NCBI GenBank assembly: GCA_020349865.1
Contig: CP070700.1
Coordinates: forward strand, 2,638,104-2,645,295
DNA: 7,192 nt
Reading direction: 5' to 3'
From: Desulfobacteraceae bacterium
Lineage (GTDB): Bacteria > Desulfobacterota > DSM-4660 > Desulfatiglandales > Desulfatiglandaceae
In this document: positions 1 to 7,192 of the stretch, piece after piece
Position numbering within the stretch: position 1 is the first letter of the stretch
How the letters are laid out: each line of letters begins with the position of its first letter
The notes under the pieces: generated by a model
What the model saw: only the letters and a program-made list of their open reading frames with translations
What the model was told of the DNA's origin: nothing
Databases searched by the model: none
Translations under genes and position numbers: made by a program

Positions 1-282
1 ATTCGTTTACGCACCTTTCTTCCCAAAACCAACACACTGCTATTACATAAGATCGAGAAAGGGCGATTTATAATGCTCTCTGCCCATGAGGTACTGGGGG
101 AAACCAGGAGGATTATTGAGTCCCTTGAGGTGACTTCAGAAATTTTTAGTGATCATTATACCAACTACGTGAACGTTTATGGAAGAATGCCGGATGACAA
201 GGGCAGGATAATACGAGCCATAGACAATGCGCTCAATAGAGATGAAAGCTATTTCAGGCCGATCTATGTTGGAACACAATGA
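1..282 (+). CDS. Radical SAM family protein, C-terminal end only (partial)
   Basis: The reading frame is open from the first base of the window and ends at TGA 280-282, giving 93 residues of a protein whose start lies upstream. The visible part contains LRTFLPKTNT, then HKIEKGRF and LSAHEVLGETR, then SDHYTNYVNVYGRMPDD, and ends DESYFRPIYVGTQ. I recognise this pattern from memory as the conserved C-terminus of a radical SAM protein group common in Desulfobacterota and related anaerobes. The CxxxCxxC cluster motif that would prove membership is outside the window. The ATG at 73 is in the same frame, but conserved-looking sequence before it (IRLRTFLPK) shows that it is an internal methionine. 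The substrate cannot be inferred. A 112-base gap separates it from the next gene, so it is probably a separate transcription unit. Confidence 0.6.
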   Translation: MRLRTFLPKTNTLLLHKIEKGRFIMLSAHEVLGETRRIIESLEVTSEIFSDHYTNYVNVYGRMPDDKGRIIRAIDNALNRDESYFRPIYVGTQ

Positions 283-358
283 TATGATTGATAATTGATA
301 GAATTCAAAAACTACCCTGTGCTCAGATAATGCTCATAAATCTACCCACTTTTGTACC

Positions 359-385
359 TTGAAAAACAACCCTAACTCTGATAAT
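359..385 (+). promoter_or_regulatory. Possible promoter just upstream of the Ppx/GppA gene
   Basis: TTGAAA at 359-364 matches the -35 consensus at 5 of 6 positions. GATAAT at 380-385 matches the -10 consensus at 5 of 6, but the spacer is only 15 bases. Transcription from here would begin within a few bases of the ATG at 395, giving an almost leaderless message. That would fit the lack of a Shine-Dalgarno sequence before this gene. The region is AT-rich, so such matches can arise by chance. Confidence 0.25.
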
Positions 386-394
386 TAAGTATCA

Positions 395-2804
<2,410 letters not shown>

Positions 2805-2826
2805 AGGGCTGGCGGTCTACTGTCTT

Positions 2827-4383
2827 ATGTCAAGTAACGTTTACAAACAGAAAATACTCATCCTTGACTTTGGGTCCCAGTACACACAGCTTATAGCCAG
2901 ACGAATCCGTGAGGCCCAGGTTTATTGTGAAATTCACCCATTCAATCTAACCTTTAAAAAAATAAAGTCGTTTTCCCCAAGGGGCATCATACTTTCGGGT
3001 GGGCCTGCAAGCATATATGAGAAAAACGCACCTAAGGCGGACAGGCGAATTTTGGACCTGAATATCCCTGTCTTAGGCATATGTTACGGGATGCAATTCA
3101 TTACTCATTCACTTGGTGGTGTTGTTGCAAGAGCCACGGACCGTGAATACGGCAATGCCATGATGACCATTGAAGATAACCGGGACCTGTTTTATGGGTT
3201 TGGAATGGCGGACGAGGAGACGATGTGGATGAGCCACGGGGACCGTATTGATGAAATGCCAGCGGGTTTCGTAGTGCTTGGGCACAGTAAGAACAGCCCA
3301 ATAGCAGCAATGGCAGATGTGTCCAGAAGGCATTTCGGTGTCCAATTCCATCCGGAGGTAGCGCACACGCCGGAAGGAACGAGGATTCTCAAAAACTTTC
3401 TCTTTAGAATATGTGAGTGTAAGCCCTCCTGGACAATGACCTCTTTTGTTCGTCGGACAATCAAGAAACTTAGAGAAGAAATCGGAGAAGACAGTGTAAT
3501 CTGCGGACTCTCGGGCGGGGTTGATTCTTCAGTCACAGCGGTTTTGCTTCAAAAGGCTGTTGGGGATCAGCTATCCTGCATTTTTGTTGACAATGGCCTC
3601 CTCAGAAGGGGGGAAGCACAGGAAGTCATGGAAGTCTTCCAGGAGTATTATGGCATGGACTTGCATCTGGTTGATGCTTCAAAGCATTTTCTGCGTTGTC
3701 TGAGGGGCGTCAGAGACCCCGAGGAGAAAAGAAAAATCATTGGCCGAGAGTTCATCAGGGTCTTTGAGCAGAATGCCAAGGACCTGGGTAGCGCAAAATA
3801 TCTGGCCCAGGGCACGCTTTATCCGGATGTCATTGAAAGTGTTTCCTTTAAAGGACCATCGGCGACAATAAAAAGCCACCACAACGTCGGGGGACTGCCC
3901 GAAACCATGAAACTAAAACTCATTGAACCCCTTCGGGAGCTTTTCAAAGATGAGGGGAGGCAGGTAGGGGTGGAACTTGGTCTTCCTAGGGAAATGGTGA
4001 TCCGCCAGCCATTTCCGGGTCCGGGCCTGGCAGTCAGGATCCTTGGCGAGGTGACCCGTGATCGACTGGAGATACTGAGGTCTGCCGATGTTATTGTCCT
4101 GGAGGAAATCAGAAAAGCAGGCCTTTATGAAAAGGTCTGGCAGTCTTTTGCCGTCCTTCTTCCTGTGAGGACCGTGGGTGTGATGGGTGATGAAAGGACT
4201 TATGAAAACGTGATTGCTATTCGGGTGGTTGACAGTCTGGATGCCATGACAGCCGACTGGACAAGGATTCCGTACGAAGTGCAGGCAAGGATTTCCAACA
4301 GGATTATTAACAGCGTAAAGGGGGTAAACCGCGTGGTTTACGATATATCCTCTAAACCCCCCAGTACAATCGAATGGGAATAA
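2827..4383 (+). CDS. guaA: Glutamine-hydrolysing GMP synthase
   Basis: GuaA converts XMP to GMP using ATP and glutamine, completing the route begun by GuaB. The protein has 518 residues, within the usual bacterial range. The class I glutamine amidotransferase domain covers about residues 8-195: ILSGGP at 55-60, the nucleophile Cys86 in GICYGMQ, and the His175/Glu177 pair in GVQFHPEV. The ATP pyrophosphatase domain follows, with the P-loop LSGGVDSS at 228-235 and FVDNGLLR at 253-260. The C-terminal dimerisation and XMP-binding part contains [12 protein letters not shown] at 393-404 and ends with the conserved [11 protein letters not shown]. The gene starts 22 bases after the guaB stop. The Shine-Dalgarno is weak (GGCGG near 2811-2815), so expression may rely on readthrough translation from guaB. 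A mobile-element-like repeat begins a few bases after the stop codon. Confidence 0.98.
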   Translation: MSSNVYKQKILILDFGSQYTQLIARRIREAQVYCEIHPFNLTFKKIKSFSPRGIILSGGPASIYEKNAPKADRRILDLNIPVLGICYGMQFITHSLGGVVARATDREYGNAMMTIEDNRDLFYGFGMADEETMWMSHGDRIDEMPAGFVVLGHSKNSPIAAMADVSRRHFGVQFHPEVAHTPEGTRILKNFLFRICECKPSWTMTSFVRRTIKKLREEIGEDSVICGLSGGVDSSVTAVLLQKAVGDQLSCIFVDNGLLRRGEAQEVMEVFQEYYGMDLHLVDASKHFLRCLRGVRDPEEKRKIIGREFIRVFEQNAKDLGSAKYLAQGTLYPDVIESVSFKGPSATIKSHHNVGGLPETMKLKLIEPLRELFKDEGRQVGVELGLPREMVIRQPFPGPGLAVRILGEVTRDRLEILRSADVIVLEEIRKAGLYEKVWQSFAVLLPVRTVGVMGDERTYENVIAIRVVDSLDAMTADWTRIPYEVQARISNRIINSVKGVNRVVYDISSKPPSTIEWE

Positions 4384-4387
4384 TCCT

Positions 4388-4393
4388 TAGATA
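4388..4393 (+). repeat. Putative target-site duplication, left copy (TAGATA)
   Basis: TAGATA here is repeated exactly at 4570-4575, and the two copies bracket the inverted-repeat element. Because the element ends in A and T, the duplicated target may be read as AGAT (4 bp, element 4393-4570) or as TAGATA (6 bp, element 4394-4569). Confidence 0.55.
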
Positions 4394-4410
4394 GTGTCCA
4401 TCCAGAAATG
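4393..4410 (+). repeat. Left terminal inverted repeat of the MITE-like element
   Basis: AGTGTCCATCCAGAAATG. It matches the reverse complement of 4553-4570 at 16 of 18 positions, and the reverse complement of 4517-4535 closely with a one-base gap. Confidence 0.7.
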
Positions 4411-4442
4411 GCCCTTTTTCATAATCTCGGCGTCAATCTGCT

Positions 4443-4485
4443 GGATTCCTTGTGCGACGTACTACAGTACGGCTCCGCGTAATCC
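4443..4485. repeat. Nested hairpin at the core of the element
   Basis: The innermost stem is CGTAC (4458-4462) with GTACG (4467-4471) around the loop TACA. Outside it, GCG (4454-4456) can pair with CGC (4476-4478), and GGATT (4443-4447) with AATCC (4481-4485). The stem is interrupted and palindromic, so a hairpin could form on either strand. It resembles the REP-type palindromes seen in small repeat families. It is not a typical intrinsic terminator because no T-run follows it. Confidence 0.55.
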
Positions 4486-4516
4486 TTTGATTTTCTTGAT
4501 CTTGTAGAAAATTGCT

Positions 4517-4535
4517 CATTTCTGAATTGGACACT
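4517..4535 (-). repeat. Internal extra copy of the element end
   Basis: CATTTCTGAATTGGACACT reads in reverse complement as AGTGTCCAATTCAGAAATG, nearly identical to the left terminal repeat apart from a one-base length difference and one substitution. It lies 17 bases inside the outer right end. The element therefore has two alternative right ends, one at 4535 and one at 4570, but only the outer one is next to a matching direct repeat. Confidence 0.65.
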
Positions 4536-4552
4536 TGCTCGTGCCTTTATTT

Positions 4553-4570
4553 CATTTATGGATGGGCACT
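4553..4570 (-). repeat. Right terminal inverted repeat of the MITE-like element
   Basis: CATTTATGGATGGGCACT. Its reverse complement differs from the left end at only two of 18 positions, and it is directly followed by AGATA, repeating the bases beside the left end. Confidence 0.65.
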
Positions 4571-4575
4571 AGATA
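4570..4575 (+). repeat. Putative target-site duplication, right copy (TAGATA)
   Basis: This is an exact repeat of 4388-4393 on the other side of the element. A six-base match exactly at both predicted boundaries is unlikely to be accidental, although short repeats do occur in AT-rich spacers. Confidence 0.55.
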
Positions 4576-4767
4576 TACGTTTTGTTGAGGGGAGTACAAA
4601 TTATAGATTGTGTGGCTCCTTTCAGTCGCTCGCAATGATTACAGGTGGCGACATTGGACGTAAACTGTTTTATGCTCTCAATTGTGAGTGTTGGCGATTC
4701 ATCGCATCTATGGGTTTTACAAGCGGGTGGCGTGACAGATATCTGAACAGAATTAGAATGTTGGATT
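4576..4767 (+). other. Non-coding leader upstream of the MinD-like ATPase gene
   Basis: I see no convincing gene in these 192 bases and no promoter with good -35 and -10 boxes at normal spacing. Two short inverted repeats stand out: GCGAT-TC-ATCGC at 4694-4705 and the perfect 10-base palindrome CAGATATCTG at 4736-4745, the latter ending 22 bases before the ATG at 4768. Either could be a regulator site, but both are short enough to be chance. An 89-codon frame crossing this region (4512-4781) starts inside the mobile element and lacks recognisable features, so I do not treat it as a gene. Confidence 0.4.
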
Positions 4768-5697
4768 ATGACATCTACTAAAGAACGAAGCCCTGAGATC
4801 TGGACAATCGGTGGGGGTAAGGGGGGTACAGGAAAGAGCTTTATAATAAGCAGTATGGGTAACTGTTTGGCCTTACGGGATAAGAAAGTTGTATTGATTG
4901 ATGCTGATCTTGGGGGCGCAAATCTTCATACGTTTCTTGGCATTGATAAACCGAGAATATCCCTGACGGATTTTTTCGAAAATAATGCGTCACTCTCTGA
5001 CCTCATTGTTGATAGTGGTATAAAGAATATGGGATTGCTCATAGGAGCGATCCATTCATTATCCCCTGATGGTATTAAATATACGCAGAAACAGAAACTT
5101 TTTAGGCATATTAAGCAACTCAACGCTGATTACATCCTTATTGACCTTGGCGCCGGTTCGCACTTTAACACCATTGACACGTTTCTACTTGCTGATAAAA
5201 TGGTAGTGGTAATATTACCCGAAATAACTTCCATTGAAAACCTGTATTATTTTTTAAAAAATGCCTTTTTCAGACAGCTGATAAACTCCTTGGGGGATCA
5301 TGGGCTTAAAGATGTTATTCAGAACACCTGGAAAAACAGGAGAGAATATGATATAAAGAATTTGAATCAACTTATTGACTATCTCAAAGGTTTGTCAAAG
5401 ACAATAGAGAATATTATTAACAATGAATTGTTCAATTTCAGGACACATATTATTTTAAACCGGATAAGCAGCAATCAAGAGATAATGATTGGGAATTCAG
5501 TTAAGAGTATTTGCAAGAAATATTTTGGCCTGAATGCTAACTATGTCGGATACATTGAGAATGATACTATTATTTCCAGATGCATAAACAAAAGGCAGCC
5601 CTATATACGGACCTATCCTGCCTCACGTTGTGCAAAAGAGATCGAAAGGCTCACGGAAAACCTTTTGGAGGGAAGAGATATTCGTACAAATATTTGA
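4768..5697 (+). CDS. MinD/ParA-family P-loop ATPase (orphan, FlhG/MinD-like)
   Basis: The 309-residue protein is a SIMIBI-class ATPase. The deviant Walker A, GGGKGGTGKS at residues 15-24, has the signature Lys18 as well as Lys23. DADLGGANLHTFLG at 45-58 is the switch I region, and LIDLGAGS at 124-131 takes the place of the usual Walker B/switch II D-x-P-x-G. ILNRISS at 229-235 and YVGYIENDTII at 259-269 resemble the distal MinD/FlhG motifs. A Lys/Asn-rich segment at about 180-222 looks like a lineage insert. There is no clear C-terminal amphipathic membrane-targeting helix and no neighbouring minC, minE, parB or flagellar gene, so neither division-site, partition nor flagellar function can be assigned. 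An in-frame TGA at 4744-4746 leaves ATG 4768 as the only standard start, with a poor ribosome binding site. The gene is visibly more AT-rich than guaBA and lies 2 bases before a J-like/HTH gene, with which it probably works. Confidence 0.88.
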   Translation: MTSTKERSPEIWTIGGGKGGTGKSFIISSMGNCLALRDKKVVLIDADLGGANLHTFLGIDKPRISLTDFFENNASLSDLIVDSGIKNMGLLIGAIHSLSPDGIKYTQKQKLFRHIKQLNADYILIDLGAGSHFNTIDTFLLADKMVVVILPEITSIENLYYFLKNAFFRQLINSLGDHGLKDVIQNTWKNRREYDIKNLNQLIDYLKGLSKTIENIINNELFNFRTHIILNRISSNQEIMIGNSVKSICKKYFGLNANYVGYIENDTIISRCINKRQPYIRTYPASRCAKEIERLTENLLEGRDIRTNI

Positions 5698-5699
5698 AT

Positions 5700-6260
5700 A
5701 TGTGCCGAGAAGATTACAGCAAATACCTTGAGACCCTTGAACTTTCCTCTGGTGCGTCATTATCGGAGATTAGGAGAGCATATCTGCACCTTAAGGCATT
5801 ATATTCAAGGGACTCTATTGTAACATTACCTATTGAAGATGAGATATCTAAAGAGCAAAAAAGGGAGATCCTTCGCCAGATTGAAGAGGCTTATCACAGC
5901 TTAATGAATTTATTCGAGAAGGAAAATGTTGTTCCAGACCACGCTAAAGGCCCCCGATTTGTTTCGAAAGACATTAAACAAGCACCAACAGACATTACAA
6001 CCTTTAGCGGAAAAGTATTGCAGGAAATACGAGAGCGGCTTAGTATTGAATTGCAGGACATTGCGCTTTCGACGAGGGTGCAAACCCAGTATCTTGAGAG
6101 CATAGAGCTTGAAGACTTTGATGCCCTTCCACCTGAGGCCTATACAAGGGGTTTTATTGTAAGCTATGCTGAGTATCTATCCCTTGACTCAAAGAAAGTT
6201 GCAGATGACTACATGAATAGATATCATGCGTGGAAGGATGAACACAAAAACGAATCATAA
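5700..6260 (+). CDS. J-like domain plus RodZ-type helix-turn-helix protein
   Basis: The protein has 186 residues when started at ATG 5700, two bases after the ATPase stop. The N-terminal part, about residues 6-75, follows a DnaJ J-domain pattern: YLETLELSSGASLSEIRRAY, then helix III ending IEEAYHSL. The HPD tripeptide expected near residue 36 is replaced in LYSRDS, so stimulation of a DnaK ATPase is unlikely. After a polar linker, residues 104-175 match the HTH_25 fold of RodZ N-termini, with LQEIRERLSIELQDIALST, YLESIELEDFDALP and YTRGFIVSYAEYL. There is no transmembrane helix or RodZ periplasmic domain, so it should be cytoplasmic. The frame is open back to an ATG at 5580, but that would overlap the ATPase by 118 bases and add sequence unlike a J-domain. 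No Shine-Dalgarno lies close to 5700, so translation is probably coupled. It may be a DNA-binding or cytoskeletal adaptor for the ATPase. Confidence 0.82.
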   Translation: MCREDYSKYLETLELSSGASLSEIRRAYLHLKALYSRDSIVTLPIEDEISKEQKREILRQIEEAYHSLMNLFEKENVVPDHAKGPRFVSKDIKQAPTDITTFSGKVLQEIRERLSIELQDIALSTRVQTQYLESIELEDFDALPPEAYTRGFIVSYAEYLSLDSKKVADDYMNRYHAWKDEHKNES

Positions 6261-6341
6261 CTTCAACCTTTTTTTCCTATTTAGCATATCTTTTGGTTTC
6301 TCCCGTCTTGTTCACCTTGTTAAATCCCTGCAGCGGATCTT

Positions 6342-6370
6342 TTGAATTGCATTCCTGAGATATTTATCTT
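6342..6370 (+). promoter_or_regulatory. Possible promoter for the exported-protein gene
   Basis: TTGAAT at 6342-6347 and TATCTT at 6365-6370 each match 4 of 6 consensus positions, with an ideal 17-base spacer. The inverted repeat AGATA-TT-TATCT at 6358-6369 overlaps the -10 box and could be an operator. Placement about 50 bases before the start of the next gene fits, but the motif matches are weak. Confidence 0.3.
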
Positions 6371-6422
6371 AGTATTCCAGCAAGTTTTTAGGGGTGCTTT
6401 GGCCATAAAAGGGAGATAACCA

Positions 6423-6944
6423 ATGAATAACAGAGGTCTGCATGTTCTTCTGATAACTGTGGTTTTTACTTTGTTGAACCTGCCTCCTTTTGTCTTTGCT
6501 TCTGATGGTATAAACGAGCAAGAAACGCTGCGCGGTATCAACACGCTTCATGTTATGGTTCAAGGTTTAGAATCTGGACTCGAACAATATGGGTTGACCC
6601 GCGGGAAACTGGAAAAGGACTTAGTAACAAAGCTCGGGATGGCGGGGATTAAGGTGGTATCCAAAAAAGAAGGTCAGATGGTGCCGGGTGCCCCCTCTCT
6701 CACTTTAATGGTTGGTGCCTTGAGAGCTTTCACCACTAAAGACACAGAGTTTTACTTTATTTCCATAATTATCAAGTTACGCCAGAATGTATATTTGGAG
6801 AGAAGGCCCAAAAACAGGGTACTTGGCATTACGACTTGGTCAAACACTCGTTTTGGAATAAATTTCGCACAAAACATTAGAACCGAGGTAAACGATGCAA
6901 TCGATCGATTTATCAATGCCTATGTGGCCGCAAACTCAAAATAG
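6423..6944 (+). CDS. Exported conserved-looking hypothetical protein
   Basis: The 173-residue protein starts with a classical Sec signal: an Arg at residue 4, a hydrophobic core LHVLLITVVFTLLNL at 6-20 and a likely signal peptidase I site after VFA at residue 26. There is no lipobox cysteine, so a soluble periplasmic product is expected. The mature part is about 147 residues of mixed alpha/beta character: LRGINTLHVMVQGL at 36-49, LVTKLGMAGIKVV at 67-79, a strand-rich YFISIIIKLRQNVYLER at 111-127, and a final helix TEVNDAIDRFINAYV. It resembles, from memory, uncharacterised periplasmic proteins of similar size found in several phyla, but I cannot name a family or function. GGAG at 6412-6415, seven bases before the ATG, is a good ribosome binding site. 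Upstream spacing of 162 bases suggests independent transcription. Confidence 0.72.
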   Translation: MNNRGLHVLLITVVFTLLNLPPFVFASDGINEQETLRGINTLHVMVQGLESGLEQYGLTRGKLEKDLVTKLGMAGIKVVSKKEGQMVPGAPSLTLMVGALRAFTTKDTEFYFISIIIKLRQNVYLERRPKNRVLGITTWSNTRFGINFAQNIRTEVNDAIDRFINAYVAANSK

Positions 6945-7007
6945 GATTAAGGTAGGACTTCGCGGCATTTTGTAAGAGACCCCTACACCCCGTTCTTCAT
7001 CGTTAAG

Positions 7008-7025
7008 CCCCGCCTTTTGGCGGGG
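7008..7025. terminator. GC-rich hairpin, probable terminator-like structure
   Basis: CCCCGCC (7008-7014), loop TTTT, GGCGGGG (7019-7025) forms a perfect seven-pair GC stem. It lies between the exported-protein gene and the threonine aldolase gene, where a terminator is expected. No T-run follows on either strand (AACAATACTT on the + strand), so it may be an inefficient or degraded terminator, a pause or mRNA-end structure, or a small repeat. Confidence 0.45.
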
Positions 7026-7090
7026 AACAATACTTACACAGAGAGCGTGGTAAAGCCTTTTGATATTACAAGGTAGAACAGGAGAAATAT

Positions 7091-7192
7091 ATGAATAATA
7101 TACGCATTGATCTATTTAGTGATACCATTACGAAACCTACCCCCGGTATGCGAGAGTTTATGAGCAGAGCAGAAGTAGGTGATGAGCAACAG
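7091..7192 (+). CDS. Threonine aldolase family protein, N-terminal end (partial)
   Basis: Thirty-four codons are visible before the window ends. [19 protein letters not shown] followed by AEVGDEQ is the characteristic N-terminus of the PLP-dependent threonine aldolase/beta-eliminating lyase family, usually written DLRSDTVTKPT...M...A.VGDD or GDEQ. Low-specificity members cleave L-threonine or L-allo-threonine to glycine and acetaldehyde. The PLP lysine and most of the active site are outside the window, so the exact specificity is unknown. The start is well supported by AGGAGA at 7080-7085, five bases before the ATG. The 146-base gap and the hairpin upstream suggest that it is not part of the preceding unit. 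Confidence 0.85.
   Translation, partial: MNNIRIDLFSDTITKPTPGMREFMSRAEVGDEQQ

Larger units (their letters stand above)
4393..4570. mobile_element. MITE-like non-autonomous element, about 178 bp
   Basis: The segment begins AGTGTCCATCCAGAAATG (4393-4410) and ends CATTTATGGATGGGCACT (4553-4570). The ends are reverse complements at 16 of 18 positions. The bases immediately outside form a matching direct repeat, AGAT or TAGATA, as expected for a target-site duplication. No transposase is encoded. An additional inverted end lies inside at 4517-4535, and a nested hairpin occupies 4443-4485. Short size, terminal inverted repeats, internal palindrome and flanking duplication together are the hallmarks of a miniature inverted-repeat element moved by a transposase elsewhere. 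The left edge lies just after the guaA stop, so the element probably sits in the 3' untranslated region of the gua operon. The parent transposon family is unknown to me. Confidence 0.65.

Noticed and set aside
283..394. Purine riboswitch or attenuator ahead of the gua operon
   Set aside because: The 112-base spacer has no recognisable riboswitch core or terminator/antiterminator pair.
3101..3882. Frames on both strands inside guaA
   Set aside because: All lie entirely within the well-supported GMP synthase gene in other frames and show no domains.
4395..4506. Minus-strand reading across the element that gives a protein-like stretch
   Set aside because: The frame is interrupted by a stop in the hairpin core and has no start codon, so it is not a gene. 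Whether it is a decayed coding remnant cannot be judged from one copy.
4512..4781. An 89-codon + strand frame between guaA and the ATPase gene
   Set aside because: It begins inside the MITE-like element, overlaps the ATPase start, has no ribosome binding site and encodes an unremarkable Cys/Trp-containing peptide without motifs.
5580..5699. Extended 226-residue start for the J-like/HTH protein
   Set aside because: It would overlap the ATPase by 118 bases, and the extra 40 residues do not resemble a J-domain. The ATG at 5700 fits the domain start and the operon spacing.
6261..6300. T-rich stretch after the J-like/HTH gene as an intrinsic terminator
   Set aside because: The T-run near 6270 is not preceded by a stable GC stem.

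Overview
The window looks like chromosomal DNA from an anaerobic Desulfobacterota (deltaproteobacterial) lineage. This is an inference from gene content. The clues are the conserved tail of a radical SAM protein of a type common in that group, a short Ppx/GppA gene fused into a guaB-guaA operon, and an orphan MinD-like ATPase paired with a J-like/RodZ-type HTH protein. Every gene is on the + strand. No rRNA, tRNA, CRISPR array, phage gene or complete insertion sequence is visible.

Layout. (1) 1-282 is the 3' end of a radical SAM protein gene. (2) 395-4383 is a nucleotide operon: a 317-residue Ppx/GppA phosphatase overlaps guaB (IMP dehydrogenase) by 8 bases, and guaA (GMP synthase) follows after 22 bases. 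GuaB and GuaA carry IMP through XMP to GMP. The first gene may act on pppGpp or polyphosphate, so the operon could pair GMP synthesis with turnover of the guanine-derived alarmone. (3) 4384-4767 is non-coding. Just after guaA it holds a 178-bp element that resembles a MITE, with terminal inverted repeats, a direct repeat of 4 to 6 bp at its edges, an extra internal end and a hairpin core. The leader of the next gene follows and contains two small palindromes. (4) 4768-6260 encodes a MinD/ParA-family ATPase and, 2 bases later, a protein with a degenerate J-like domain and a RodZ-type HTH. This is a conserved-looking but functionally unassigned pair. (5) 6423-6944 encodes a small exported protein of unknown function with its own ribosome binding site and a possible promoter. 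(6) A strong GC hairpin at 7008-7025 separates it from the start of a threonine aldolase gene, which runs off the window at 7192.

The most interesting parts are the MITE-like element and the ATPase/J-HTH pair. The guaBA genes and the aldolase are ordinary housekeeping genes. Nothing here amounts to a clear defence or other accessory system.
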